DNA of 64,000 nt from Geminicoccus roseus DSM 18922 (GTDB lineage Bacteria; Pseudomonadota; Alphaproteobacteria; Geminicoccales; Geminicoccaceae): positions 1,636,196 to 1,700,195 of the forward strand of contig NZ_KE386572.1 of NCBI RefSeq assembly GCF_000427665.1, in the 5' to 3' direction. The stretch's first letter is position 1, and every line of letters starts with the position of its first letter. A program made the translations under genes and the position numbers. Below are positions 1-8,011 of this stretch, piece by piece. Below the pieces are notes generated by a model that was not told the origin of the DNA, did no database searches, and worked only from the letters and a program-made list of their open reading frames with translations.

Positions 1-1
1 G

Positions 2-631
2 GTGCGGATCTGGCGCGAGATCATCAGCGCCGCGACCTCGAAGCAGACCCCTTACGCCGTGGCGGTCCAGGCACCGGAGGCCGAGCCGATCGCCATGGAA
101 CGGGCGCGCAGCCATTTCGGGATGACCACGCCCCTTGTCCGCACGGAGACCAGCGACCAGGCGCTCCAGCTGCTGCTCGCCGGCGAGGTCGCGGTGGCGG
201 CGCTGGGGCTGTTCGATCCGGAGGACCGATGGTGGGCGAGGCTGCAGCCTGCGGAGCTGGAGGGACGCCAGGTGTTCGGCCGCGTGCCGTTCGTGGCCAA
301 AGAGGGCATGGGCGAGGCTTGGCTGCTCGGCCCGGTGGCCCCGGAGCCGAGCGGCCAGGATCTCAGCCTGGTCCGGATCGGGACCGGGCCGGATTTCGCA
401 CCGGCGCGGCTGGTGGAGCAGCTGGCCAAGGCTGGCCTGCCGGTGCGGCATCTGGCGGTCGGCCCGGAAGGCGAGGGGGACGGCGTGGTCCATCTGGTCG
501 AGGCGGACGGCTTTTTCGTGGCCAACGAGGACGAACTCGCCGAAGCCACCATCGTGCTTCGACACGAGCTGTTGCACTGCACGGTCCTGGGTGCCTATCC
601 ACAAGGCCTCGCCGCAGGAGCGGCCGGCTGA
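2..631 (+). CDS. Chorismate mutase family protein, C-terminal part
   Basis: The window opens inside this gene. The first residues (RIWREIISAATS) look like the last helix of an AroQ-type chorismate mutase domain, so the true start lies upstream and the GTG at position 2 is probably internal. The remaining ~190 residues resemble the prephenate-dehydratase-like domain found in alphaproteobacterial chorismate mutases. That enzyme converts chorismate to prephenate in the cytoplasm, for Phe and Tyr synthesis. hisC and tyrA follow directly, which supports an aromatic amino-acid role. The family assignment rests on the short helix and on gene order; the C-terminal domain is not recognised with certainty. 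Confidence 0.65.
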   Translation: MRIWREIISAATSKQTPYAVAVQAPEAEPIAMERARSHFGMTTPLVRTETSDQALQLLLAGEVAVAALGLFDPEDRWWARLQPAELEGRQVFGRVPFVAKEGMGEAWLLGPVAPEPSGQDLSLVRIGTGPDFAPARLVEQLAKAGLPVRHLAVGPEGEGDGVVHLVEADGFFVANEDELAEATIVLRHELLHCTVLGAYPQGLAAGAAG

Positions 632-668
632 CGCCGTTCGACGTTCGATCCGAAAGATGAGACGATCC

Positions 669-1775
669 ATGATCCAGGGGCCGCGCCCACGGCCGGGCAT
701 TCTCGAGATCAAGCCCTATGTCGGCGGCAAGGCCGAGGTCGCCGGCGCCGCCAAGGCCGCCAAGCTCTCCGCCAACGAATCGCCGCTGGGCGCCAGCCCC
801 CGGGCGAGCGCCGCCTATCGGCAGGTGGCCGACGAGCTGCATCGCTATCCGGAGGGCGGCTCCACCGAGCTGCGCCGGGCGATCGGGCGACGGATGAACG
901 TCGACCCTGACCGGATCGTGGTCGGCGCCGGCTCGGACGAGCTGATCGCCCTGTTGATCCGGGCCTATGCCGGGCCGGGCGAGGAGGTCCTCTACAGCCG
1001 GCACGGCTTCCTGATGTACAAGCTCTCGGCGCTGTCCGCGGGCGCCGTCCCGGTCGAGGCCCCGGAGACGCAGCTGCGGGCCGACGTCGACCAGATCCTG
1101 GCCAAGGTCACCAGCCGCACCCGGATGGTGTTCCTGGCCAACCCCAACAACCCGACCGGCAGCTACCTGCCGGCCGAGGAGATCCTGCGCCTGCATCGCG
1201 GCCTGCCCCACGACGTCGTGCTCGTGATCGATTCCGCCTATGCCGAGTATGTGGGGGAGCCGGACTACGACAGCGGCCTCGCTCTGTCCTTGAGCGCCCC
1301 CAACGTCGTGATGACCCGTACGTTCAGCAAGATCCACGGCCTCGCGGCGCTGCGGGTCGGCTGGATGACCGCCTCGGCCGGGATCGTCGACGTGATCAAC
1401 CGCATCCGAGGGCCGTTCAATGTCGGGGTTCCGGGCCAGGCCGCGGCGGTCGCCGCGATCGAGGACGTCGACCATCAGGCCGCCGCCAAGGCGCACAACG
1501 ATCGCTGGCTGGGCTGGCTGGCGAAGGAACTCACCGGGATCGGCATCCAGGTCCATCCGAGCGTCGGCAACTTCCTGCTGATCGAGTTCCCCGACGTGCC
1601 CGGCCATGATGCCGCCGCCGCGGGCGAGTTCCTGGAGAAGAACGGCATCATTCCACGGGCGATGGCCTCCTACCAGCTGCCGCTCTGCCTGAGGGTCACG
1701 GTGGGCACCGAGGCGGAGAACCGCCGGATGGTCGAACTCCTGCAGGAGTTCATGGCCGGACAGCCCAAGCCATGA
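669..1775 (+). CDS. hisC: Histidinol-phosphate / aromatic aminotransferase
   Basis: A 368-residue fold-type I PLP aminotransferase of the HisC family. Visible motifs are SANESP (~34-39), the NPNNPTG substrate loop (~158-164), DSAYAEY (~198-204) and TFSKIHGLAALRVGW, with the PLP-binding Lys at ~221. It moves an amino group between glutamate and imidazole-acetol phosphate or aromatic keto acids. Between chorismate mutase and tyrA it probably serves Tyr/Phe synthesis, histidine synthesis, or both. The reading frame is open far upstream; I chose ATG 669, which has GAGACG about 4 nt ahead, over ATG 657. The last codons overlap tyrA by 4 nt (ATGA), implying translational coupling. Confidence 0.9.
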   Translation: MIQGPRPRPGILEIKPYVGGKAEVAGAAKAAKLSANESPLGASPRASAAYRQVADELHRYPEGGSTELRRAIGRRMNVDPDRIVVGAGSDELIALLIRAYAGPGEEVLYSRHGFLMYKLSALSAGAVPVEAPETQLRADVDQILAKVTSRTRMVFLANPNNPTGSYLPAEEILRLHRGLPHDVVLVIDSAYAEYVGEPDYDSGLALSLSAPNVVMTRTFSKIHGLAALRVGWMTASAGIVDVINRIRGPFNVGVPGQAAAVAAIEDVDHQAAAKAHNDRWLGWLAKELTGIGIQVHPSVGNFLLIEFPDVPGHDAAAAGEFLEKNGIIPRAMASYQLPLCLRVTVGTEAENRRMVELLQEFMAGQPKP

Positions 1776-2686
1776 GCGGGGCGCGCTTCGAGCGGGTCGC
1801 GATGATCGGCATCGGCCTGATCAATGGCTCCCTGGCGCTGGCCATGCGCCAGGCGGGATTGGCCAGCGAGATCGTCGCCTGCGCCCGACGGCCGGAAACC
1901 CGGGCGCGCGCCCTGGAACTCGGCCTGTGCGATCGTGCGGTGGCCGATCCGGCCGAGGCGGTGGTCGGTGCCGACCTGGTGGTGCTGGGCACGCCGCCCG
2001 CAGCGCTGGGCGACGTCGCCCGGGCGATGGCGCCTGGGCTCGAGCCTGCCGCGATCGTCACCGATGTCGGCTCGATCAAGACCATGGTGGTGCGCGAGGT
2101 CACTGCCCATCTGCCCAACCCCGGCCGGTTCGTGGGCGGTCATCCGGTGGCCGGCACGGAGCATTCCGGACCCGACGCGGCGTTCGCCACCCTTTTCCAG
2201 AACCGCCGCTGCATCCTGACCCCGGTTGAGGACACTGATCCGGACGCGGTGGCGCGGCTCGTGGCGCTCTGGGAGGCGGTCGGCGCCACGGTCGACACGA
2301 TGTCGCCGGATCATCACGACCGGGTCCTGGCGATCACCTCGCACCTGCCGCATCTGTGCGCCTACACGATCGTGGGCACCGTCGCGGACCTGGAGGAGCA
2401 TCTGAAGTCGGAGGTGTTCAAATATGCCGCCGGCGGCTTCACCGACTTCACCCGGATCGCGGCCTCCGACCCGACCATGTGGCGCGATGTCTTCCTGAAC
2501 AACAAGGAGGCCGTGCTGGAGATGATCGGCCGGTTCATGGAGGACCTGGTGGCGCTGCAGCGGGCGATCCGCTGGGAGCAGGGCGACATCCTGTTCGACC
2601 TGTTCAGCCGTACCCGGGAGATCCGGCGCAGCGTGATCCAGGCGGGCCAGGCCTACGAGCGTAAGCCGCAGCTTAAGGACGACTGA
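1772..2686 (+). CDS. tyrA: Prephenate/arogenate dehydrogenase
   Basis: A 304-residue NAD(P)-dependent dehydrogenase of the TyrA family, which decarboxylates prephenate or arogenate oxidatively on the way to tyrosine. The N-terminus has the dinucleotide-binding loop (GIGLINGS, ~13-20). The usual catalytic-His segment GGHPVAGTEHSG is present near residues 126-137, and a helical dimerisation domain with the conserved KYAAGGFTDFTRIA stretch follows. No ACT domain is fused, so feedback control, if any, lies elsewhere. The start overlaps the hisC stop. Preference for prephenate versus arogenate cannot be read from the sequence. Confidence 0.9.
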   Translation: MSGARFERVAMIGIGLINGSLALAMRQAGLASEIVACARRPETRARALELGLCDRAVADPAEAVVGADLVVLGTPPAALGDVARAMAPGLEPAAIVTDVGSIKTMVVREVTAHLPNPGRFVGGHPVAGTEHSGPDAAFATLFQNRRCILTPVEDTDPDAVARLVALWEAVGATVDTMSPDHHDRVLAITSHLPHLCAYTIVGTVADLEEHLKSEVFKYAAGGFTDFTRIAASDPTMWRDVFLNNKEAVLEMIGRFMEDLVALQRAIRWEQGDILFDLFSRTREIRRSVIQAGQAYERKPQLKDD

Positions 2687-2794
2687 AGTTTCCCCAGATG
2701 GCGGACCCCGCGGCCGCTCGCTATATGGGGATGGTCGCGGATGAGGCTTTGCCCCTCCTCCTCCCCCCCCTGGACCCTCGGTGTACTGCCTGAA

Positions 2795-3349
2795 ATGACT
2801 GACCCGGATCTCGTCTGGACCTTCGGCTACGGCTCGCTGATGTGGCGGCCGGGATTCGAGCCGGATGCCTTCGAGACGGCGAAGCTGACCGGTTTCCAGC
2901 GCCGCCTGTGCATCCGCTCCGAGCACTACCGCGGCACCGCGGAGCAGCCGGGCGTGGTCATGGGCTTGACCGAGGGCGGCGTCTGCATCGGGCGCGCGAT
3001 CGGCTTCCGGGCCGAGCGTGCGCCGGAGATCATGGAGTATCTGGACGCCCGCGAGCTGCTCACCAACGTCTACGAGCGGCGCCTGGTACCCCTGGAACTG
3101 CTGGAGTCCCAGATCACCGTGCAGGCCTGGGCCTATGTCGCGCGACCGGACCACGAGCAGTATTGCGGCAGCGCCGACGAGGCGATGATCCTGGAAATGG
3201 TCCGGCATGGCTGCGGCAGCTCGGGGACCTGCCGGGAATACCTGGTGAACACGCTGGACCATCTGGTCGAGATGGGGATCGACGAGCCTCATCTGCGCGC
3301 GCTGGCAAGCCGCCTGGTGGCCGCGCAGGATGAGGTCAGCCAGGGCTGA
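2795..3349 (+). CDS. chaC: ChaC-like gamma-glutamylcyclotransferase
   Basis: A 184-residue member of the ChaC family, which cleaves glutathione to 5-oxoproline and Cys-Gly in the cytosol. The signature FGYGSLMWRPGF lies at the N-terminus (~8-19), and YLDARE near the middle carries the Glu expected to be catalytic. The frame is open back to 2741, but the start at ATG 2795 places the FGYGSL motif where it normally lies, and the upstream stretch is a C-run unlike coding sequence. The 3' end overlaps the 3' end of the convergent ThDP enzyme by 14 nt. Family confidence is high; the exact substrate is inferred from the family. Confidence 0.85.
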   Translation: MTDPDLVWTFGYGSLMWRPGFEPDAFETAKLTGFQRRLCIRSEHYRGTAEQPGVVMGLTEGGVCIGRAIGFRAERAPEIMEYLDARELLTNVYERRLVPLELLESQITVQAWAYVARPDHEQYCGSADEAMILEMVRHGCGSSGTCREYLVNTLDHLVEMGIDEPHLRALASRLVAAQDEVSQG

Positions 3350-5033
3350 TCGGGATCTCGATCAGGTTGGGCAGGCCGGAGGCGATGCCGGCCCGGATCG
3401 CCTGGGCGATGTCCGCCGCCTTCTCCACCCGCCGTGCCGCCACCCCCATCGACGCCGCCAGCGCCAGGTAGTCGATCGCCGGGTTCTCGATCTCCATGGC
3501 GATGAATCGGTTGCGGCGCGCCGACAGATAGCCGGACTGCGACTTCATGAAGTTCTTCAGGACGTTGTACTCCCGGTTGTTCATCACGACGAACGTCACC
3601 GGCAGCTTCTCGTAGGCGGCGGTCCAGAGGGCCTGGGGGGAGTAGAGCGCTGCCCCGTCGCCGACCAGGGACACGACCGGCTCGCGGCCAAGGCCCAGGG
3701 AGAAGCCGACCGCGGCGGGCATGCCCCAGCCCAGGCAGCCGCCGCGCATGAACGAGTACTGCCGATAGGACGGGCTGTTCAGGAACTGGCGGAGATGGGT
3801 GGAGGTCGCGATCGCCTCGTCCACGATGGCGGTCTCGGGCCCGACGCCGCGGGCCACCTCGCGCGCCGCGACCATCGGGGTGATGCGCGGCTGGCCCCAT
3901 TGCGCATCCGCGGCGGCCTCCAGGCGGCCACGCCGCTCGGTCATCGCCCGGGTCGCCTGCTCCAGCTGGGCGGCATAGGCGGGGGCCTTGGAACGCGCGG
4001 CCTCCCGCAGCAGCGGAAAGAGGGCCCGCAGCGACGACTTGATGTCGCCCACCACCGACAAGGGCGTGACATAGGTGCGGCCGAGGTCACGGACGTCGGC
4101 GGACATCTGGTAGACGCGGCAGGACGCGGGAACCGCCGGGCCTTCCGTGTAGAGGATGGTGATCAGCGACTTGCCGCCAAGCGCGAAGATGGCGTCGTAG
4201 CCGGCGAGCCTTGCCGCGATCTCGGTGGCCTTGGTGGGCATGTTGCCCGACCAGAGCGGATGGCTGGTCGGAAAGGGGATGTGCGACGGCCAGGAGGCGC
4301 CATAGACCGGCGCGCCCAGCATTTCCGCGAGTTCGACCAGTTCGGGCGCGGCATCGCTCGGATAGACTTCGTCGCCGGCGATGATCGCCAGCCGGCCGGG
4401 CGGGATCGCGGCCAGCTCCGCGGCCAGCCGGTCCAGGGATCCCGCGACGGCGCACCGGTCGATGGTCGAGGGCTCGGCGATGCCGACCGTGCTCATCTCC
4501 TCCATCACGTCCATGGGCAGGGACAGGAAGACGGGACCCATCGGCGCCGCGCTGGCATCGTGGAAGGCACGCCGCACCAGGACCGGCAGCTGGTCCGGAT
4601 GGGTCACCTCCTGGGCCCACTTCACCGCAGGCGTGGCGATCCGCACCAGGTCGCCGAACAGGAGGGGATCGGTGAGGACATGGCGGGAATCCTGCTGGCC
4701 CGCCGTCACCACCAGCGGCGTCTGCATGACGCTGGAATTGAGAATGTTGCCCATGCCGTGGCCAAGGCCGCCGGCGGTATGCAGGTTGATGAAGCCCGGC
4801 CGGCGCGCCGCCTGGGCGTAGCCGTCGCCCATCGCGACCACGCTGGCCTCCTGCAGCCCCCAGATATAGCTGATGTCCGGCGTGTCGTTCAGCGCGTCCA
4901 TCAGCGGCAGTTCGGTCGTGCCGGGGTTGCCGAAGATGTACTCGACGCCCTCGCTGCGCAGGACCTCCAGGAGGATCGCTGCTCCCCGCCTGGGTTTCGC
5001 CTGCTCGACCGAGGTGACCGGGGAGATCGGCAT
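3336..5033 (-). CDS. ThDP-dependent decarboxylase, benzoylformate decarboxylase-like
   Basis: A 565-residue thiamine-diphosphate enzyme. The N-terminal Pyr domain has GNPGTTELP with the catalytic-type Glu (~41), and INLHTAGG with a His (~85) matching the active-site His of benzoylformate decarboxylase. The C-terminal PP domain has the GDG...NN cofactor motif (GDGAALYSPQALWTAA...MNN). These segments look closer to benzoylformate decarboxylase than to acetolactate synthase, so it probably decarboxylates a 2-keto acid. GGAG 7 nt upstream supports ATG 5033 over the longer frame to 5093. It lies just downstream of an IlvM-like ACT gene, which suggests a regulated two-subunit enzyme. The substrate is unknown. 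Confidence 0.8.
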   Translation of the reverse strand: MPISPVTSVEQAKPRRGAAILLEVLRSEGVEYIFGNPGTTELPLMDALNDTPDISYIWGLQEASVVAMGDGYAQAARRPGFINLHTAGGLGHGMGNILNSSVMQTPLVVTAGQQDSRHVLTDPLLFGDLVRIATPAVKWAQEVTHPDQLPVLVRRAFHDASAAPMGPVFLSLPMDVMEEMSTVGIAEPSTIDRCAVAGSLDRLAAELAAIPPGRLAIIAGDEVYPSDAAPELVELAEMLGAPVYGASWPSHIPFPTSHPLWSGNMPTKATEIAARLAGYDAIFALGGKSLITILYTEGPAVPASCRVYQMSADVRDLGRTYVTPLSVVGDIKSSLRALFPLLREAARSKAPAYAAQLEQATRAMTERRGRLEAAADAQWGQPRITPMVAAREVARGVGPETAIVDEAIATSTHLRQFLNSPSYRQYSFMRGGCLGWGMPAAVGFSLGLGREPVVSLVGDGAALYSPQALWTAAYEKLPVTFVVMNNREYNVLKNFMKSQSGYLSARRNRFIAMEIENPAIDYLALAASMGVAARRVEKAADIAQAIRAGIASGLPNLIEIPISPG

Positions 5034-5089
5034 GGACAGGCTCCGTGGCGGGATGGCTCTTCGCACCGGTAGCAAGCCCTGCGCCCGGA

Positions 5090-5374
5090 TCAAGCCGCCA
5101 TGGGAAGTGCCACCGTCGCAGCCAAGCGCACGGTCAGCCGGCGCACGCAGGGATGCCGCGCCAGCCGCGCCTCCAGGGTGCCGAGGTCGGCGCCGGAAGC
5201 GGCTCCCAGCATCAGCCGCACCGAGCTCCCCTCGCCCTGCTCCTCGACCGTCATCCCCACGATGGCGAGCCCGAAGCGCTGCGCGTCGTTGAGCAGGCGG
5301 ATCAGGCCGTCATACGGATCGGTGATCAGCGCCGATACCTCGACCTGGGTGCGGCTTGCCTGGGCGCTGTGCAT
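5090..5374 (-). CDS. Small ACT-domain protein, IlvM-like
   Basis: A 94-residue protein, essentially one ACT domain. It reads like the small regulatory subunit of acetolactate synthase II (IlvM): a short QVEVSAL strand, a helix LIRLLNDAQRFG, and a final strand VRRLTVRL. GGGAG lies about 6 nt upstream of the ATG. The stop is 56 nt before the start of the ThDP enzyme on the same strand, so they are probably co-transcribed. ACT domains generally bind small ligands, often amino acids; here it may be the effector-binding partner of the decarboxylase. It is divergent from an Lrp/AsnC regulator. Family confidence is moderate because of the short length. Confidence 0.65.
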   Translation of the reverse strand: MHSAQASRTQVEVSALITDPYDGLIRLLNDAQRFGLAIVGMTVEEQGEGSSVRLMLGAASGADLGTLEARLARHPCVRRLTVRLAATVALPMAA

Positions 5375-5432
5375 GGGAACTCCCTTCTACCCGCCGGATC
5401 GCGATGCTTGGCCGGTGAAGGATGAATAGGCG

Positions 5433-5464
5433 CATCACAGCAGTGATGTTTCCCGAACTTCGGG
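5433..5464. promoter_or_regulatory. Two adjacent dyads in the ACT / Lrp divergent intergenic region
   Basis: CATCAC-AGCA-GTGATG (5433-5448) and CCCGAA-C-TTCGGG (5452-5464) are perfect 6-bp inverted repeats side by side in the 111-bp gap between the ACT gene and the Lrp/AsnC gene. Their position makes them candidate operators for the divergently encoded regulator. Binding is inferred, not shown. Confidence 0.4.
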
Positions 5465-5485
5465 CTATTTCTGCCTCCAGGCAGC

Positions 5486-6028
5486 ATGAGATTCAGGACA
5501 ATGAGCAGATCGCAGAAAAACAATCTGTCTGTTGGCAGTCTGCCGGTCCGCGGCGGCGCTGAACTCGATCTGATCGACCGGCGCATTCTGTCGGCGTTGC
5601 GCTCCGACGGGAGGCTGACGATGGCCGAACTGGGGGAGAAGGTGGGGCTGTCCGCATCGCCCTGCTGGACGCGGGTGAAGCGGCTGGAGGCAAGCGGGTT
5701 GATCAGCGGCTACGTGGCGCTGCTCGATCACGGAGCGCTCGGGCTGCCTGATACCGTGTTCGTGGAGATCACCTTGAACCGGCATGACGACTCGGCCCTG
5801 GAGACGTTCGGCGAGCATCTGGCGCGCATTCCCGAGGTCATCGAGGCGCATCTGGTAACCGGCGAATATGACTATCTGGTGAAGGTCGCGGTGGCGGGAA
5901 CGCAGGATTACGAGCGGTTTCTGCGCGACCGGCTCTACCGGATCGAGGGCATCCGCCACACGCGGTCCACCTTCGCGCTGCGGGCGATGAAACGGTCGGT
6001 CTGCGTCGACCCGATGCAGATCGTCTGA
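5486..6028 (+). CDS. Lrp/AsnC family transcriptional regulator
   Basis: A 180-residue feast/famine regulator. A ~20-residue leader precedes a winged helix-turn-helix (LDLIDRRILSALRSDGRLTM..., ~28-75). An Lrp-type ligand-binding RAM domain (~90-165) follows, with the typical EAHLVTGEYDYLVKV segment. Such proteins form DNA-wrapping oligomers and respond to amino acids. It is divergent from the ACT/ThDP pair and probably controls it. An alternative start at ATG 5501 is possible; neither start has a strong ribosome site. A hairpin at 6051-6080 may end the transcript. Confidence 0.85.
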   Translation: MRFRTMSRSQKNNLSVGSLPVRGGAELDLIDRRILSALRSDGRLTMAELGEKVGLSASPCWTRVKRLEASGLISGYVALLDHGALGLPDTVFVEITLNRHDDSALETFGEHLARIPEVIEAHLVTGEYDYLVKVAVAGTQDYERFLRDRLYRIEGIRHTRSTFALRAMKRSVCVDPMQIV

Positions 6029-6449
6029 ATCGCGTCTTCGACACCCCAAACGGCGGAAGCGAACTCATGCGCTTCCGCCGGTCTTCGGTATTTCGGGCAT
6101 CGGCGACGCCCGGGATTGCTGGTTCCAGTTGTCCAGATTGGATCGCTTTTACAGCCGATCCTCTAGTACGGCTGCGAAACAGCCGTTCAGTAGTTGACCT
6201 GCAATGTAGAAGTATTGGTCGATGAAGGGCGCCTCATCATCGACCTAGGAGCGACATTGACGCCATACGGCAGTGGTGGTCGCTCAATGATAACCCGGTG
6301 GAGTGATGTTATCCATGACCCCTCTTTTCCGGCCTCACCAGACGCGGTTGTTCGACACTTTCGATCAACTTGCTTTACGCATGGAGGGTGAAGCAAGTGG
6401 CCGGACAACTCTCGCGTGCTACTGATATTGAGATGGTGCCCTGGTCCGG
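6029..6449. other. Intergenic region with stem-loops, no supported gene
   Basis: About 420 bp between the Lrp gene and the 3' end of plsC. It holds the 11-bp hairpin listed separately and a second dyad ACGGCTG-CGAAA-CAGCCGT (6168-6186). Composition is clearly lower in GC than the neighbours. Short open frames exist on both strands (65 and 88 codons), but they have no recognisable motif or ribosome site, so they were not called. Confidence 0.5.
6051..6080 (+). terminator. Candidate terminator hairpin after the Lrp gene
   Basis: A perfect 11-bp stem, CGGCGGAAGCG paired with CGCTTCCGCCG, around an 8-nt loop, starts 22 nt after the regulator stop codon. No strong T-run follows, so it is either an imperfect terminator or a 3'-end-stabilising hairpin. 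Confidence 0.5.
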
Positions 6450-7214
6450 TCAAGGCCTTGCCAAGTCTTTTTTCAGTGCGGCGTCCGCGACCGATTCGCC
6501 CTGCGCTTCCGTCACCAGTCGGGCGGTTGCGGCCTCGATCCGTTCCTCGAGAACGCGCATGAACTCAGCACGCGGCAGGCCCGTCGGAATCGGCTCCAGG
6601 AACTCAAGCACAATGGTGCCGGAATGCTTGGCAAAGGAGCGGCGTCCCCAGAACACACCGGAGTTCAGCGCCACCGGCACGCAGGGCCGATTGAGCTTCC
6701 GGTAGAGGGCCGCCACGCCCGGCTTGTAGTCTGGTGGCGCCCCCGGCGAGCGCCGGGTGCCTTCGGGGAAGATCATGACGTGCAGGCCGTCGGCCATGGC
6801 CCGCTCGGCGCCCTCTACCAGGGATTTGAGCGCCCTGGCGGCCGCCCCCCGGTCGATCCGGATGCAGCCGGACTTCATCAGGTAGCGGCCGAAGATCGGG
6901 ATCCTGGTCAGCTCGTACTTCAGCCCGACCGAAAGGTCGTGGACAAAGGTGTGGAAGGTCAGGGTCTCCCACGCCGACTGGTGTTTCGCCGCAATGATGA
7001 CGGGCTCGGCAGGTAGATGATGCCGGCCGCGGATCTCGTGGCGGATGCCGACGACCCAGCGGAGCAGGAACAGGATGCCGCGTTCCCAGCCCCGTGCGTA
7101 GGCGCGGGTGCCGGCTGAATCCAGGAACGGGCCCACCGGCAGGATCACCAGCAGGGCCAGGAGCGTCCAGGTCCAGATCAGGACGTTGAAGACGGCGGAT
7201 CGGATCAGGGTCAT
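6450..7214 (-). CDS. plsC: 1-acyl-sn-glycerol-3-phosphate acyltransferase
   Basis: A 254-residue membrane-associated acyltransferase that converts lysophosphatidic acid to phosphatidic acid. An N-terminal hydrophobic helix (~7-30) is followed by KHQSAWET (~77-84), the family H-x4-D motif with Glu in place of Asp. FPEGTR (~149-154) is also present, and a PCVPVALNSG segment matches the family core. The start overlaps the stop of the racemase-family gene by 4 nt, so it is the last gene of the ridA-dadA-racemase-plsC unit. Its link to D-amino-acid metabolism is not obvious; it may simply share the transcript. Confidence 0.88.
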   Translation of the reverse strand: MTLIRSAVFNVLIWTWTLLALLVILPVGPFLDSAGTRAYARGWERGILFLLRWVVGIRHEIRGRHHLPAEPVIIAAKHQSAWETLTFHTFVHDLSVGLKYELTRIPIFGRYLMKSGCIRIDRGAAARALKSLVEGAERAMADGLHVMIFPEGTRRSPGAPPDYKPGVAALYRKLNRPCVPVALNSGVFWGRRSFAKHSGTIVLEFLEPIPTGLPRAEFMRVLEERIEAATARLVTEAQGESVADAALKKDLARP

Positions 7215-8002
7215 GCGGACGGCAATGTGCGGGTGAACAACTGGCCAAGTTCCGGCTGTGGATCGTCGATGCCGGCCAGGCGCAGGGCATGCCAGGCCAT
7301 GGCATGGTTGGATGAGGTGACGGGCTTGCCCAGCCTGCGCTCGATGTTGGCAGCGGCAGCCACCAGCCGGATTGAGGTGCAGGATACGAACACGGCGTCA
7401 ACGTCGGCCTGGCTCCCGAGCTCCAGCACGGCCCGCTCGATCGAGGCTGGGGACATCCGGCCGACCTTGCCGTCGTCCTCCTCGTTGAACGAGCCGAACA
7501 CAGGTACTTCCAGCCCCCGTTCCTCCAGGTAGCGGATGATTCCCAGGTTGACGTCCTCGCGGTAGGGCGTGAGCAGCGCGATCCGGCGGGCGTCCAGCGC
7601 CTGCAGGGCAATGCGGACCGCGGTGATGGGCGTGGTGGCGCGCGCCTCGGGCTTTTGCCGGTTCATCAGCGCCATCACGTGTTCCTCGCCCAGCACCATG
7701 GAGGCGGAGGTGCAGCCGAATGCCACCACGTCGAACCGGTGGCCCGGCAGGAGCAGGTCGGTGGTGGGGCCGATCAGGGGCTCCATGGCCCGCAGGCTTG
7801 CCGGCGTGATCTGGGGATCGACCGGGATCCTGGCATGGTAGAGGCCGACGCCGGCCAGGTCGCGGAAGATGCCGCGCCACTCGTACTCGATGGTCTGGTC
7901 GCAGCCCAGCACCACCAGGCCCAGCCGCGCGCGCGGCGCGATGCCGTCGTCGAGCGCGAACGGCAGATGGTTCAGGACGATCCGTTCGGCGCCTGGCGGC
8001 AT
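7211..8002 (-). CDS. Asp/Glu/hydantoin racemase superfamily protein (maleate isomerase-like)
   Basis: A 263-residue protein with the two half-site cysteines typical of this superfamily: VAFGCTSASMV (first Cys ~97) and VFVSCTSIRLV (second Cys ~204). The layout is closest to maleate cis-trans isomerase, EutA and arylmalonate decarboxylase relatives, which use a Cys pair or single Cys for cofactor-free chemistry. AAGGA lies 7 nt upstream of ATG 8002. It stands 9 nt after dadA and overlaps plsC. With DadA and RidA next to it, an amino-acid racemase role is plausible, but isomerase activity cannot be excluded. Confidence 0.75.
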   Translation of the reverse strand: MPPGAERIVLNHLPFALDDGIAPRARLGLVVLGCDQTIEYEWRGIFRDLAGVGLYHARIPVDPQITPASLRAMEPLIGPTTDLLLPGHRFDVVAFGCTSASMVLGEEHVMALMNRQKPEARATTPITAVRIALQALDARRIALLTPYREDVNLGIIRYLEERGLEVPVFGSFNEEDDGKVGRMSPASIERAVLELGSQADVDAVFVSCTSIRLVAAAANIERRLGKPVTSSNHAMAWHALRLAGIDDPQPELGQLFTRTLPSA

Positions 8003-8011
8003 GGGTGATCC

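Noticed and set aside
135-668. Long in-frame extension upstream of hisC
   Set aside because: It overlaps the chorismate mutase gene in another frame and gives Arg/Ser/Cys-rich text typical of high-GC shadows.
363-1607. 414-codon minus-strand frame across hisC
   Set aside because: Antisense shadow of an unmistakable aminotransferase; product has low-complexity Gly/Arg/Asp text.
6187-6453. 88-codon minus-strand and 65-codon plus-strand frames
   Set aside because: No ribosome site, motif or recognisable family; treated as intergenic.
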